Shown piece after piece: positions 16,994 through 25,074 of a DNA stretch of 44,914 nucleotides (position 1 is the stretch's first letter; the number at the start of each line of letters is the position of its first letter). Both the position numbers and the translations under genes were made by a program. Under the pieces are notes generated by a model. It had not been told where the DNA came from. It was given only the letters and a program-made list of their open reading frames with translations, and ran no database searches. This stretch comes from an uncultured Prevotellaceae bacterium. Lineage in GTDB: Bacteria; Bacteroidota; Bacteroidia; Bacteroidales; Bacteroidaceae. The stretch spans positions 1 through 44,914 of the forward strand of contig CAMJLI010000003.1 in NCBI GenBank assembly GCA_946406585.1. The letters run 5' to 3'.

Positions 16994-18847
16994 ATGGAAT
17001 ACAGACAACTTACCAAGCAAGAGATAGACATTTTGGAGTCAAGAGGCTGCAAGGCAGAGGATTGGGATATGGTGATGGTGAAAGAGGGGTTCGACCCCAT
17101 CTACATCCGCAACACCTCGTTTTATGGAGACATTCGCATAGGCATCTTCGAGAAGGAGATAGAAGTGAGCCAAGGCTTCGTGAAGCACTGCGGCATCAAG
17201 AGCACCACACTGCGCAATGTCACCATGGGCGACAACTGCCTCATCGAGAACGTAGGCAACTTCATCAACAACTACGACATCGGCGACGAGTGCTACATCA
17301 GCAACGTGAACACCATCGAGACCACTGAAGGAGCCACCTTCGGCGAAGGCAACCTCATCTCGGTCCTCAACGAGGTGGGCGACGGCAACGTGATGCTCTT
17401 CGACGGCCTGACAAGCCAGTTGGCGGCTTTCATGGTGAAGCACTATCGCGACAAGCAACTGCTGAAGAGCATCTTCGACCTCATACGCAAGGAGGTGGAT
17501 GCCAGCGTGCCGCAACGTGGCACCATAGGCAACAATGTGAAAATCATCAATACAGGCGAGATAACCAACACACACATCAACGACGACTGCGTGATAAGCG
17601 GGGCATGCCGATTGAGCGACTGCTCGATAAAGAGCATTCCCGACGCCAACGTCTACATCGGTTCGGGAGTCATATGCGAGAACTCCATCATCTACGATGG
17701 CAGCAGCATTCTCAACAGCGTGAAACTCGAAAACTGCTTCGTGGGAGAGGCTTGCAAGATCACCAACGGGTTTGCTGCCGAGAACAGCATATTCTTCGCC
17801 AACAGCTTCATGTCAAACGGTGAGGCTTGTGCCGCATTCTGCGGTCCTTTCTCTGCCAGCCACCACAAGAGCTCTCTGCTCATAGGCGGCATGTTCTCGT
17901 TCTACAACGCCGGCTCTGCAACCAATTTCAGCAACCACGCATACAAGATGGGGCCCATGCACTACGGAATCTTGGAGAGAGGCGTCAAGACTGCCAGCGG
18001 CGCATACATCCTCATGCCGGCGCAAATAGGCACTTTCTCCGTGTGCTTCGGAAAACTGATGTACCATCCCGACACTCGAAACCTGCCTTTCTCATACCTC
18101 ATCGCATACAGCGACACCATGTATCTCAACCCTGCACGCAACATCACCACAGTGGGGCTCTACCGCGACATCAGGAAATGGCCAAAACGCGACAAGAGAC
18201 CAAGCAACGGCCAAAAGAGCATCGTCAACTTCGACTGGCTCAGCCCATTCGCCGTGGGAGAAATTCTCGAGGGAAAGAAGATACTCGAAAAACTGCAAGA
18301 GGCATCAGGCACCCGTGTGTCATCATACAACTACCACGAATACGAAATCAAGGCCAGCCACCTGAGGACTGGCATCGAACTTTACGACATGGCATTGCGC
18401 ATCTTCATGGGTGCCGTTCTCAAACGCCACAGACTCGAACTGCCCAAGAGCCCCATCGGAACGGGAAAGTGGAACGACCTGGCTGGACTGCTGCTGCCTG
18501 AAACGGAGGAATTCCGCCTCGTGGAAGACATCAAGAATGGCAACATCGTGGACATCTACGACATTCTCGACAGGTTCACTGAAATACATGAGAACTACTC
18601 TGAATATCGTTGGACATACGCCTACCGACTCATACTCGACTATTACGGCCTCGACACCCTCACCGCAGAAGATGCTGAAAGGATTCACCAAGACTATATC
18701 CTGGCTCGCCGCAAATGGATTTCTGAAATACGCAAGGACGCCGAGAAGGAATACGCCCTGGGCGACGTGGACCGCGAGGTGCTCGACAACTTCCTAAGCC
18801 AGCTCGACAAGGAGATGGAATTCGAGAACGAAAACAAATTCCAATAA
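16994..18847 (+). CDS. DUF4954 protein (left-handed beta-helix, acyltransferase-like repeats)
   Basis: The start at 16994 (MEYRQLTKQEIDILESRGC) is chosen because the earlier in-frame ATG at 16922 lies inside hflX and would add a low-complexity Asn/Lys stretch. The 617-aa product has long runs of hexapeptide-like turns in its first two thirds, for example VTMGDNCLIENVGNFINNYDIG and DCVISGACRLSDCSIK (shortened here), as expected for a left-handed parallel beta-helix. A helical C-terminal third follows and ends in an acidic Lys/Glu-rich tail. I recognise it as DUF4954, a Bacteroidetes family related by fold to sugar-nucleotide acyl- or nucleotidyltransferases. No substrate is known to me. It is 37 bases after hflX and three bases before the M16 peptidase gene, consistent with co-transcription. 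Confidence 0.8.
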   Translation: MEYRQLTKQEIDILESRGCKAEDWDMVMVKEGFDPIYIRNTSFYGDIRIGIFEKEIEVSQGFVKHCGIKSTTLRNVTMGDNCLIENVGNFINNYDIGDECYISNVNTIETTEGATFGEGNLISVLNEVGDGNVMLFDGLTSQLAAFMVKHYRDKQLLKSIFDLIRKEVDASVPQRGTIGNNVKIINTGEITNTHINDDCVISGACRLSDCSIKSIPDANVYIGSGVICENSIIYDGSSILNSVKLENCFVGEACKITNGFAAENSIFFANSFMSNGEACAAFCGPFSASHHKSSLLIGGMFSFYNAGSATNFSNHAYKMGPMHYGILERGVKTASGAYILMPAQIGTFSVCFGKLMYHPDTRNLPFSYLIAYSDTMYLNPARNITTVGLYRDIRKWPKRDKRPSNGQKSIVNFDWLSPFAVGEILEGKKILEKLQEASGTRVSSYNYHEYEIKASHLRTGIELYDMALRIFMGAVLKRHRLELPKSPIGTGKWNDLAGLLLPETEEFRLVEDIKNGNIVDIYDILDRFTEIHENYSEYRWTYAYRLILDYYGLDTLTAEDAERIHQDYILARRKWISEIRKDAEKEYALGDVDREVLDNFLSQLDKEMEFENENKFQ

Positions 18848-18850
18848 GTC

Positions 18851-21754
18851 ATGAGAAAGAAACTGATTCTTGCAAGCCTTTCATTGATTGCCACCCTTGC
18901 AATAAGTGCAAAGGACTACAAATACACCACTGTGGAGGGCGACCCTACACAGACACGCATCTACACCCTCGACAACGGACTGAAGGTCTACCTCTCTGTC
19001 AACAAGGAAAAACCACGTCTGCAAGCCAACATCGCCGTGAAGACTGGTTCGAGAAACGACCCGGCAGAGACCACCGGACTGGCTCACTACCTGGAGCATC
19101 TGATGTTCAAGGGCACAAGGCAATTCGGTGTCACCGACCCTGCAGCCGAGGCTCCATATCTCGAAGACATTGAGGCGCGCTACGAAGTGTATCGCACATT
19201 GACCGACCCCGCCGCAAGAAAGAAAGCCTACCACGAGATAGACAGCGTTTCGCAGTTGGCTGCCAAGTACTTCATACCCAACGAGTACGACAAACTAATG
19301 TCGGCCATCGGCAGCGAGGGCACCAATGCCTACACCAGCAACGACGTGACTTGCTACGTGGAGAACATCCCCTCCAACGAGATAGAGAACTGGGCACGCG
19401 TGCAGTCCGACCGCTTCCAGAACATGGTGATCAGAGGGTTCCACACTGAGCTTGAGGCTGTCTATGAGGAGAAGAACATCGGCATGGCACAAGACCAGCG
19501 AAAGATGTGGGAGGCTCTGTATGCCAAGCTCTTCCCCACCCACCCCTATGGCACACAGACCACCATCGGAACGCAGGAGCACCTGAAGAATCCTTCCATC
19601 ACCAACATAAAGAACTACTTCCGCCGCTACTATGTGCCCAACAACGTGGCAATATGCATGGCGGGCGACTTCGACCCCGACGAAGTAATAGCTATCATCG
19701 ACAAGTATTTCGGATCGTGGAAAAGGAACAACAACCTCTCCATACCTCAGTTCGCTCCCATGAAGCCCATCACCTCGCCACAAGACACAACGGTAATTGG
19801 AAAAGAAGCTGAATACCTCATGATGGGATGGCGCTTCAACCGTGCCAACAGTGGACAAACCGACACCCTCAACATCATCAGCAACATCCTTGCCAATGGG
19901 AAATGCGGACTCTTCGAGGTGGACCTTGAGCAGAAGATGAAACTGATGTCTGCCGGCGCTTTCGCCGACGAGATGAGCGACTATTCTCCTTTCGTGCTCT
20001 ATGGCTACCCAAAAGAGAACCAAAGCCTCGACGAAGTGAGGGCGTTGCTGCTCGAAGAGATGGAAAAACTCAAGAGAGGCGAGTTCGACGAAAAGTTAAT
20101 CCCCGCCGTAGTAAACAATGCCAAGCTCAACTTCTACCGGTCGCTGCAAAACAACAACAGCAGGGCAAGCCTCATGGTGAATGCATTCATCAACGAGCAG
20201 AAGTGGGAAGATGTTGCCCACTACATCGAGCACATCTCAAAAATCTCCAAGAAAGACGTGGTGGACTTCGCCAACAGACATTTCAGCAACAACTACGTCT
20301 GCGTGTTCAAACGCACTGGCACAGACTCCACACAGGTGAAGATAGAGAAGCCGGAAATAACTGCCATCCCCACCAACAGGGACCTTTCCAGCCAGTTCCT
20401 CAACGACATCAAGAACTCGTATGTGAAACCCATACAACCCAGATTCCTCGACTTCGAGAAAGACCTCACCGTGGGAAAGACAAAACGAGGACTGCCATTG
20501 CTCTACAAGCACAACGACGAAGACGGACTCTTCACCCTCGCCTTCAGGTATAAGCTTGGCAACGAGAACAACGTGGACTACGACTATGGGCCATCCTACA
20601 TGGAGTATATCGGCACAGACAAGAAGAGCGTGAGCGAGGTGAAACAGGCTTTTTATGAACTCGCCTGCGACTACGACATCAGCGTGGGAAGCTACCTCAC
20701 CACAGTATCACTCACCGGTCTGAGCGAGAAGATGCCTGAAGCTCTTGCACTGCTTGAAGACCTGCTGCAGAACGCAAAGGCCGACAAGGAGTCGTGGACT
20801 CAGTTTGTCAGCCTGCTCGCCAAGAGCCGCGAGGACTCGAAGAAGAACCAAAGTGCCAACTTCAGTGCCTTGCGCAACTATGTCACCTTCGGCACCTACA
20901 ACCCCAACCTCAACATAAGGAGCATCGATGAACTGAATGCCGCTGACCCACAACGATTCCTCGACCTCATCTCCAACCTGAAGAACATGGAGCACACGGT
21001 GATGTACTATGGTCCCATGAGCCTGAAGGAACTCGACAAGGCGGTGTCGAAAACCCACAAGACTCCAAAGAAGCTCGCACCAATCACACCAGGCAAGGAG
21101 TACACCGAACAGCTCACGCCCACCAACGAGGTCTACATCGCACCCTACGAAGCAAAGAACATCTACATGATCCAGTACCACAACGAGGGCAAGCCTTTCA
21201 GCCTTGAGGAGACTCCCGTGAAAATGATGTTCAACGAATATTTCGGCGGCGGCATGAACACCATCGTCTTCCAAGAGCTGCGCGAGAGCCGCGGCCTGGC
21301 TTACAGCGCCATGGCTCAGTACGCCAGTCTGCCAAGGGTCAACCATCCAGAGGCTTACCTCACATACATCGTCTCCCAGAACGACAAGATGATGGACTGC
21401 ATCAAGGTGTTCAACAGCATCCTCGACACCATACCGCAAAGCCAGTCTGCATTCGACATTGCAAAGCAGAGTGCCATGAAGAGCCTGCAGACAGCACGCA
21501 CCACCAAGTTCGCCGTGCTCAGCTCATACTACAACGCCAAACTGCGCGGATTCGACTTCGACCTCAACGAGCGCATCTACAAGGCTCTGCCAGGCATCTC
21601 ACTGCAAGACGTGGTGAATTTTGAGAAGAAATACATGGTGAACAAGCCCTACAAATACATCATCCTGGGCGACGAGAAGGAACTCGACATGGAGGCCTTG
21701 GGCAAGATAGGCCCCATCCACCGTCTGACGACGGAAGAAATCTTTGGCTATTAA
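18851..21754 (+). CDS. Secreted M16-family (insulinase/pitrilysin) zinc metallopeptidase
   Basis: The 967-aa protein begins with a signal peptide (MRKKLILASLSLIATLAISA). It carries the inverted zinc motif HxxEH as HYLEH (residues 79-83) inside GLAHYLEHLMFKGT, and the third ligand Glu is in ELEAVYEEKN about 120 residues later. The long insert between them is an unusual feature of this subgroup. Two M16 halves are present: the active N-terminal one (about 35-470) and an inactive C-terminal one (about 500-950) with FGGGMNTIVFQELRESRGLAYS, the usual closing and substrate-clamping region. From family knowledge such enzymes trap and cleave small peptides or unfolded segments. The gene is three bases after the DUF4954 gene and 24 bases before fumarase. 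The cell location is probably periplasmic. Confidence 0.93.
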   Translation: MRKKLILASLSLIATLAISAKDYKYTTVEGDPTQTRIYTLDNGLKVYLSVNKEKPRLQANIAVKTGSRNDPAETTGLAHYLEHLMFKGTRQFGVTDPAAEAPYLEDIEARYEVYRTLTDPAARKKAYHEIDSVSQLAAKYFIPNEYDKLMSAIGSEGTNAYTSNDVTCYVENIPSNEIENWARVQSDRFQNMVIRGFHTELEAVYEEKNIGMAQDQRKMWEALYAKLFPTHPYGTQTTIGTQEHLKNPSITNIKNYFRRYYVPNNVAICMAGDFDPDEVIAIIDKYFGSWKRNNNLSIPQFAPMKPITSPQDTTVIGKEAEYLMMGWRFNRANSGQTDTLNIISNILANGKCGLFEVDLEQKMKLMSAGAFADEMSDYSPFVLYGYPKENQSLDEVRALLLEEMEKLKRGEFDEKLIPAVVNNAKLNFYRSLQNNNSRASLMVNAFINEQKWEDVAHYIEHISKISKKDVVDFANRHFSNNYVCVFKRTGTDSTQVKIEKPEITAIPTNRDLSSQFLNDIKNSYVKPIQPRFLDFEKDLTVGKTKRGLPLLYKHNDEDGLFTLAFRYKLGNENNVDYDYGPSYMEYIGTDKKSVSEVKQAFYELACDYDISVGSYLTTVSLTGLSEKMPEALALLEDLLQNAKADKESWTQFVSLLAKSREDSKKNQSANFSALRNYVTFGTYNPNLNIRSIDELNAADPQRFLDLISNLKNMEHTVMYYGPMSLKELDKAVSKTHKTPKKLAPITPGKEYTEQLTPTNEVYIAPYEAKNIYMIQYHNEGKPFSLEETPVKMMFNEYFGGGMNTIVFQELRESRGLAYSAMAQYASLPRVNHPEAYLTYIVSQNDKMMDCIKVFNSILDTIPQSQSAFDIAKQSAMKSLQTARTTKFAVLSSYYNAKLRGFDFDLNERIYKALPGISLQDVVNFEKKYMVNKPYKYIILGDEKELDMEALGKIGPIHRLTTEEIFGY

Positions 21755-21778
21755 GCGTAACACCAATCACAATACATT

Positions 21779-23428
21779 ATGGCAAAAACACAATCATTCA
21801 AGTATGCGCCCATGTTCCAACTGGGCGAGGACAAAACCGAGTACCGCCTGCTGACCAAGGAAGGTGTCAGCGTGGGCGACTTTGAAGGACACCCCATGCT
21901 CAAGGTGAGCAAGGAAGCCCTCACACTGCTTGCACAGCAAGCATTCCACGATGTAGAGTTCATGCTTCGCCGAGAGCACAACGAGCAGGTGGCTGCCATC
22001 CTGCGCGACCCCGAAGCAAGCGAGAACGACAAATATGTAGCATTGCAGTTCCTCCGCAACGCCGAGGTGGCGTGCAAGGGCGTGCTGCCATTCTGCCAAG
22101 ACACCGGCACTGCCATCATCCACGGCGAGAAAGGCCAGCAGGTGTGGACTGGCTTCGAAGATGAGGAAGCACTGAGCCTTGGCGTCTTCAACACCTTCAC
22201 CGAGGACAACCTACGCTATTCGCAAAATGCCCCTCTCAACATGTACGACGAGGTGAACACACGCTGCAACCTGCCCGCACAGATAGACATCGAGGCTGTG
22301 GAAGGCATGGAATACCGCTTCGTGATGGTGGCAAAGGGTGGCGGTTCGGCCAACAAGACCTACTTCTACCCCATGACCAAGGCCACCATCCAGAACGAGG
22401 GCACTTTGCTCCCATTCCTGGTGGAGAAGATGAAGTCGCTCGGCACGGCAGCATGTCCTCCATATCACATCGCCTTTGTCATCGGCGGCACATCGGCTGA
22501 GAAGAACCTGCTCACCGTGAAGCTTGCCAGCATCAAGTACTACGACAACCTGCCCACCACCGGCGACGAGACTGGTCGTGCCTTCCGCGACATCGACCTT
22601 GAGAACAAGTTGCTGGAAGAGGCTCACAAGATTGGCTTGGGAGCACAGTTTGGCGGCAAGCACCTGGCTCACGACATCCGCGTGGTGCGTCTGCCACGAC
22701 ATGGCGCTTCATGCCCCATCGGCATGGGCGTGTCGTGCTCTGCCGACCGCAACATCAAGGCAAAAATCAATGCCGACGGCGTTTGGCTTGAGAAGATGGA
22801 CGACAACCCCACCGAACTGATTCCTGCTGAGTTCTGCCAGCCGGGCGAGGGTGCTGAAAGCATCGTCATCGACCTCGACAAGGGCATCGACGCCGTAAGA
22901 GCCGAACTGACAAAATACCCCGTGAGCACGCGCGTTAACCTCAAAGGCACCATCATCGTGGCACGTGACATCGCACATGCCAAACTGAAGGCTCGTCTGG
23001 ATGCTGGCGAGGAGATGCCGGCATATTTCAAGGACCACCCCATCCTCTATGCCGGTCCGGCAAAGACTCCGGAGGGATATCCTTGTGGCTCCATGGGTCC
23101 GACAACCGCCAACCGCATGGACCCATACGTTGACGAGTTCCAAGACCATGGTGCATCTCTCGTGATGATAGCCAAGGGCAACCGCACACAGGCTGTCACC
23201 GACGCATGCCAGAAACACGGTGGTTTCTATCTTGGTAGCATCGGTGGCGTGGCTGCCGTACTCTCGCAATCGAGCATCAAGTCCATTGAATGTGTGGAAT
23301 ATCCAGAATTAGGCATGGAGGCCATCTGGAAAATCGAAGTGGAAGACTTCCCGGCATTCATCCTCGTCGATGACAAGGGCAACGACTTCTTCAAGCAGTT
23401 GAAGCCGTGGACTCCTTGCTGCAAGTAA
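21779..23428 (+). CDS. Class I fumarate hydratase (iron-sulfur)
   Basis: The 549-aa protein matches oxygen-sensitive class I fumarases over its full length. Cysteines that could bind the 4Fe-4S cluster are in [10 protein letters not shown] (Cys near 106), [15 protein letters not shown], and the later C-terminal half. [16 protein letters not shown] and [17 protein letters not shown] are family-typical segments. It catalyses reversible hydration of fumarate to malate; in Bacteroidales it works in the reverse branch from oxaloacetate to succinate during anaerobic growth. No signal peptide is present, so it is cytoplasmic. It lies 24 bases after the M16 gene and is followed by a clear terminator. 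Nothing unusual was noticed. Confidence 0.96.
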   Translation: MAKTQSFKYAPMFQLGEDKTEYRLLTKEGVSVGDFEGHPMLKVSKEALTLLAQQAFHDVEFMLRREHNEQVAAILRDPEASENDKYVALQFLRNAEVACKGVLPFCQDTGTAIIHGEKGQQVWTGFEDEEALSLGVFNTFTEDNLRYSQNAPLNMYDEVNTRCNLPAQIDIEAVEGMEYRFVMVAKGGGSANKTYFYPMTKATIQNEGTLLPFLVEKMKSLGTAACPPYHIAFVIGGTSAEKNLLTVKLASIKYYDNLPTTGDETGRAFRDIDLENKLLEEAHKIGLGAQFGGKHLAHDIRVVRLPRHGASCPIGMGVSCSADRNIKAKINADGVWLEKMDDNPTELIPAEFCQPGEGAESIVIDLDKGIDAVRAELTKYPVSTRVNLKGTIIVARDIAHAKLKARLDAGEEMPAYFKDHPILYAGPAKTPEGYPCGSMGPTTANRMDPYVDEFQDHGASLVMIAKGNRTQAVTDACQKHGGFYLGSIGGVAAVLSQSSIKSIECVEYPELGMEAIWKIEVEDFPAFILVDDKGNDFFKQLKPWTPCCK

Positions 23429-23459
23429 TCAAAAGATTTTTATATTCCGTTTATCCAAG

Positions 23460-23488
23460 AAGGCATGGGGCTGCTCCCGTGCCTTTTT
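23460..23488 (+). terminator. Rho-independent terminator after fumarase
   Basis: AAGGCATGGG (23460-23469) pairs with CCCGTGCCTT (23476-23485), with one G-T wobble, over a six-base loop and runs into five T. An ATG at 23465 inside this hairpin is therefore unlikely to be the RAYT start. Confidence 0.85.
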
Positions 23489-23509
23489 GGATACATATTT
23501 TTCTGTGTC

Positions 23510-24520
23510 ATGGACTGGGAAAGGTACGAAAAGACAAAGCAATGGGCTGGCGAGCTAAAGCCATCGATGAAGCGCCGACGCATCGGACATGACTATAAGT
23601 CGAGGTGCATCTACATGATTACGCTCGTGGTCGAGGGACACAGGCCTTTGCTTGGGACAATCTCTGGCGATGGCGTGTCGCAGCAAGCAAGGATGGAAAG
23701 CAGCCCATTGGGTGTAGCTGTGGCAAAAGCCCTTATGGCCATTACACAGTTCTATCCCGCAATAGAGATTTGGACGCATCAAGTCATGCCCGACCACCTT
23801 CATGCCATAGTGTTTGTCAAAGAGGAGATTCCTGTCCACCTTGGCATCATTATCAATGGCTTCAAGGTGGCTTGCAACCGTGAATACCGTTTGATGAAAG
23901 AGAAAGGCGAAATCAATAGCGACTTGGCGGCTCTCTGGGAGCATGGATACAACGACAGGATACTTGAAAGGAAAGGGCAGCTGCAACGCATGAAAGACTA
24001 TATCCACGACAATCCTCGTCGCAGGGCGATAAAAAGCTGCCATCCAGAGTTTTTCAAGGTGCGCCATGATGTCAAGGTCGGCGATGTCACTTTTGCGGCA
24101 CAAGGCAACATATTCTTGCTTGATGCCCCAAACCTGCTCCAAGTGCAATGCTCTCAAAAGCTCACAGAAGGAGAAATAGCAGAGCTATGCCAGCTGTTCC
24201 TTGCCAAGGCACGCGATGGTGCTGTCCTCGTTTCTCCAAGCATAAGCAATGGAGAAAAAGCGATAATGAGAACCGCCTTCGATAATGGCTTCCCCATCAT
24301 TGTGTTGCAGGAGAATGGTTTTGCCCCCTTGGCAAAACCGGGAGGGAAGAGGTTTGACGCCTGTGCGCAAGGGAAACTGCTAATGCTTGCCCCTTGGGAG
24401 CACCACAACGACCGACGCAAAATAACACGACAGCAATGCCTTGCCCTCAACGAGATGGCAAGGGTGATTTGCAATCGAGATGGGGATTGCAGCAAAGCTG
24501 CAATACAGAAGGACCAATAA
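23510..24520 (+). CDS. REP-associated tyrosine transposase (RAYT, Y1/HUH) with extra C-terminal DprA/SLOG-like domain
   Basis: The start at 23510 (MDWERYEKTKQW) is chosen because the upstream ATG lies in the fumarase terminator. Residues about 1-185 are a Y1 transposase-like HUH nuclease: the metal-binding pair is PDHLHAIVF (His96, His98), and the catalytic tyrosine is probably Tyr164 in MKDYIHDNPRRR, a spacing typical of RAYTs. Residues about 190-325 are an additional domain with GNIFLLDAP, GAVLVSPSISNGEKAIMRTA and FPIIVLQENGF, resembling a Rossmann-like SLOG/DprA-type fold. RAYTs nick and move REP hairpins in single-stranded form. Here two identical hairpins sit at the gene's end: the first encodes the last residues (CSKAAIQ), and the second starts two bases after the stop. 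No promoter is visible. The C-terminal domain call is fold-level inference. Confidence 0.8.
   Translation: MDWERYEKTKQWAGELKPSMKRRRIGHDYKSRCIYMITLVVEGHRPLLGTISGDGVSQQARMESSPLGVAVAKALMAITQFYPAIEIWTHQVMPDHLHAIVFVKEEIPVHLGIIINGFKVACNREYRLMKEKGEINSDLAALWEHGYNDRILERKGQLQRMKDYIHDNPRRRAIKSCHPEFFKVRHDVKVGDVTFAAQGNIFLLDAPNLLQVQCSQKLTEGEIAELCQLFLAKARDGAVLVSPSISNGEKAIMRTAFDNGFPIIVLQENGFAPLAKPGGKRFDACAQGKLLMLAPWEHHNDRRKITRQQCLALNEMARVICNRDGDCSKAAIQKDQ
24486..24508 (+). repeat. REP-like palindrome, copy 1 (inside RAYT 3' end)
   Basis: ATTGCAGCAAAGCTGCAAT is a perfect eight-base stem (ATTGCAGC/GCTGCAAT) with an AAA loop, followed by ACAG. The copy is in the coding frame and supplies about eight of the RAYT's last residues. 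An identical 23-base copy starts 37 bases later. Confidence 0.85.
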
Positions 24521-24522
24521 AA

Positions 24523-24545
24523 ATTGCAGCAAAGCTGCAATACAG
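24523..24545 (+). repeat. REP-like palindrome, copy 2 (just after RAYT stop)
   Basis: This is an exact 23-base repeat of the element at 24486, with the same AAA loop and the same ACAG tail. It begins two bases after the RAYT stop codon. The 14 bases between copies show no further symmetry. Confidence 0.85.
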
Positions 24546-24575
24546 GGGAACCACAGCCACAGCCAAGCCACAACC

Positions 24576-24664
24576 AGGCCACAGGCCCTGGCCTCATGGC
24601 GGTCCTCTGTACCACGCCTTCGGCGTGGTCCCATCCTCCCCTCTCCACACACGCCTTTGGTGTG
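24576..24664. repeat. Cluster of three further hairpins downstream of RAYT
   Basis: Three different palindromes follow the REP copies. At 24576-24594 AGGCCA pairs with TGGCCT over seven bases. At 24611-24629 ACCACGCC pairs perfectly with GGCGTGGT over a TTC loop. At 24648-24664 ACACGCC pairs with GGTGTGT (one G-T pair) over a TTT loop. The last two share the layout CGCC-TTY-GGYG, so they are likely related units. Together with the REP copies they make this a palindrome-rich patch with no gene. Confidence 0.7.
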
Positions 24665-24709
24665 TCCACAAAAAAGGGGAGCAGCCCACAAAAGACTACC
24701 CCCCAGAAA

Positions 24710-24734
24710 ATAATCCTATCCGACATAGGATTAT
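24710..24734. repeat. Perfect 10-bp inverted repeat
   Basis: ATAATCCTAT and ATAGGATTAT flank a five-base CCGAC loop. It lies in the gene-free stretch after the RAYT, between the hairpin cluster and an A/T-rich tract (24735-25030) in which I see nothing else. No T run follows closely, so it is not an obvious terminator. Confidence 0.6.
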
Positions 24735-25030
24735 CATAATATTTTGCATTCTCAATCACAGGGAATATGATTCGTGTCAAACCTTTTATAACAACAACAC
24801 CCACCACAAAAAACTCGCGGCACCCCTTAATACTGACATCTCAACATCAAAGAACACTGAAAGATAATAATTTCCACTATTTTCACTGGCAAATATACAA
24901 AAATAACACATATATTGTTATCATAAAGGCATTCTTTTAACATCATTTAATATTGTCCTTGTGTCAAGAAAAATAGACATTGTCTAAAGAGGAAAAAAAG
25001 TTACATAAGAAGAAAAAGAAGATGAATATT

Positions 25031-25066
25031 GGCAATGTGCTTTTGCAATGCAAAAAGCACACTGCC
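25031..25066 (-). terminator. Long hairpin downstream of the portal-like gene
   Basis: GGCAATGTGCTTTTGCA pairs with ATGCAAAAAGCACACTGCC with one mismatch and one bulge, giving a stem of about 16 pairs and almost no loop. It is nine bases past the end of the minus-strand portal-like gene. Read on the minus strand, a pyrimidine-rich tract follows, so termination is plausible, though the T run is not immediate. Confidence 0.45.
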
Positions 25067-25074
25067 TTGAACAC

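Noticed and set aside
24486..24545. Two identical repeats as the start of a CRISPR array
   Set aside because: Only two copies with a 14-base gap, internally palindromic, and no cas genes. REP-like elements next to a RAYT explain them better.
24394..24867. 157-aa open frame across the RAYT 3' end and hairpins
   Set aside because: It overlaps the RAYT frame and runs through palindromic DNA; no domain and no conserved-looking features.
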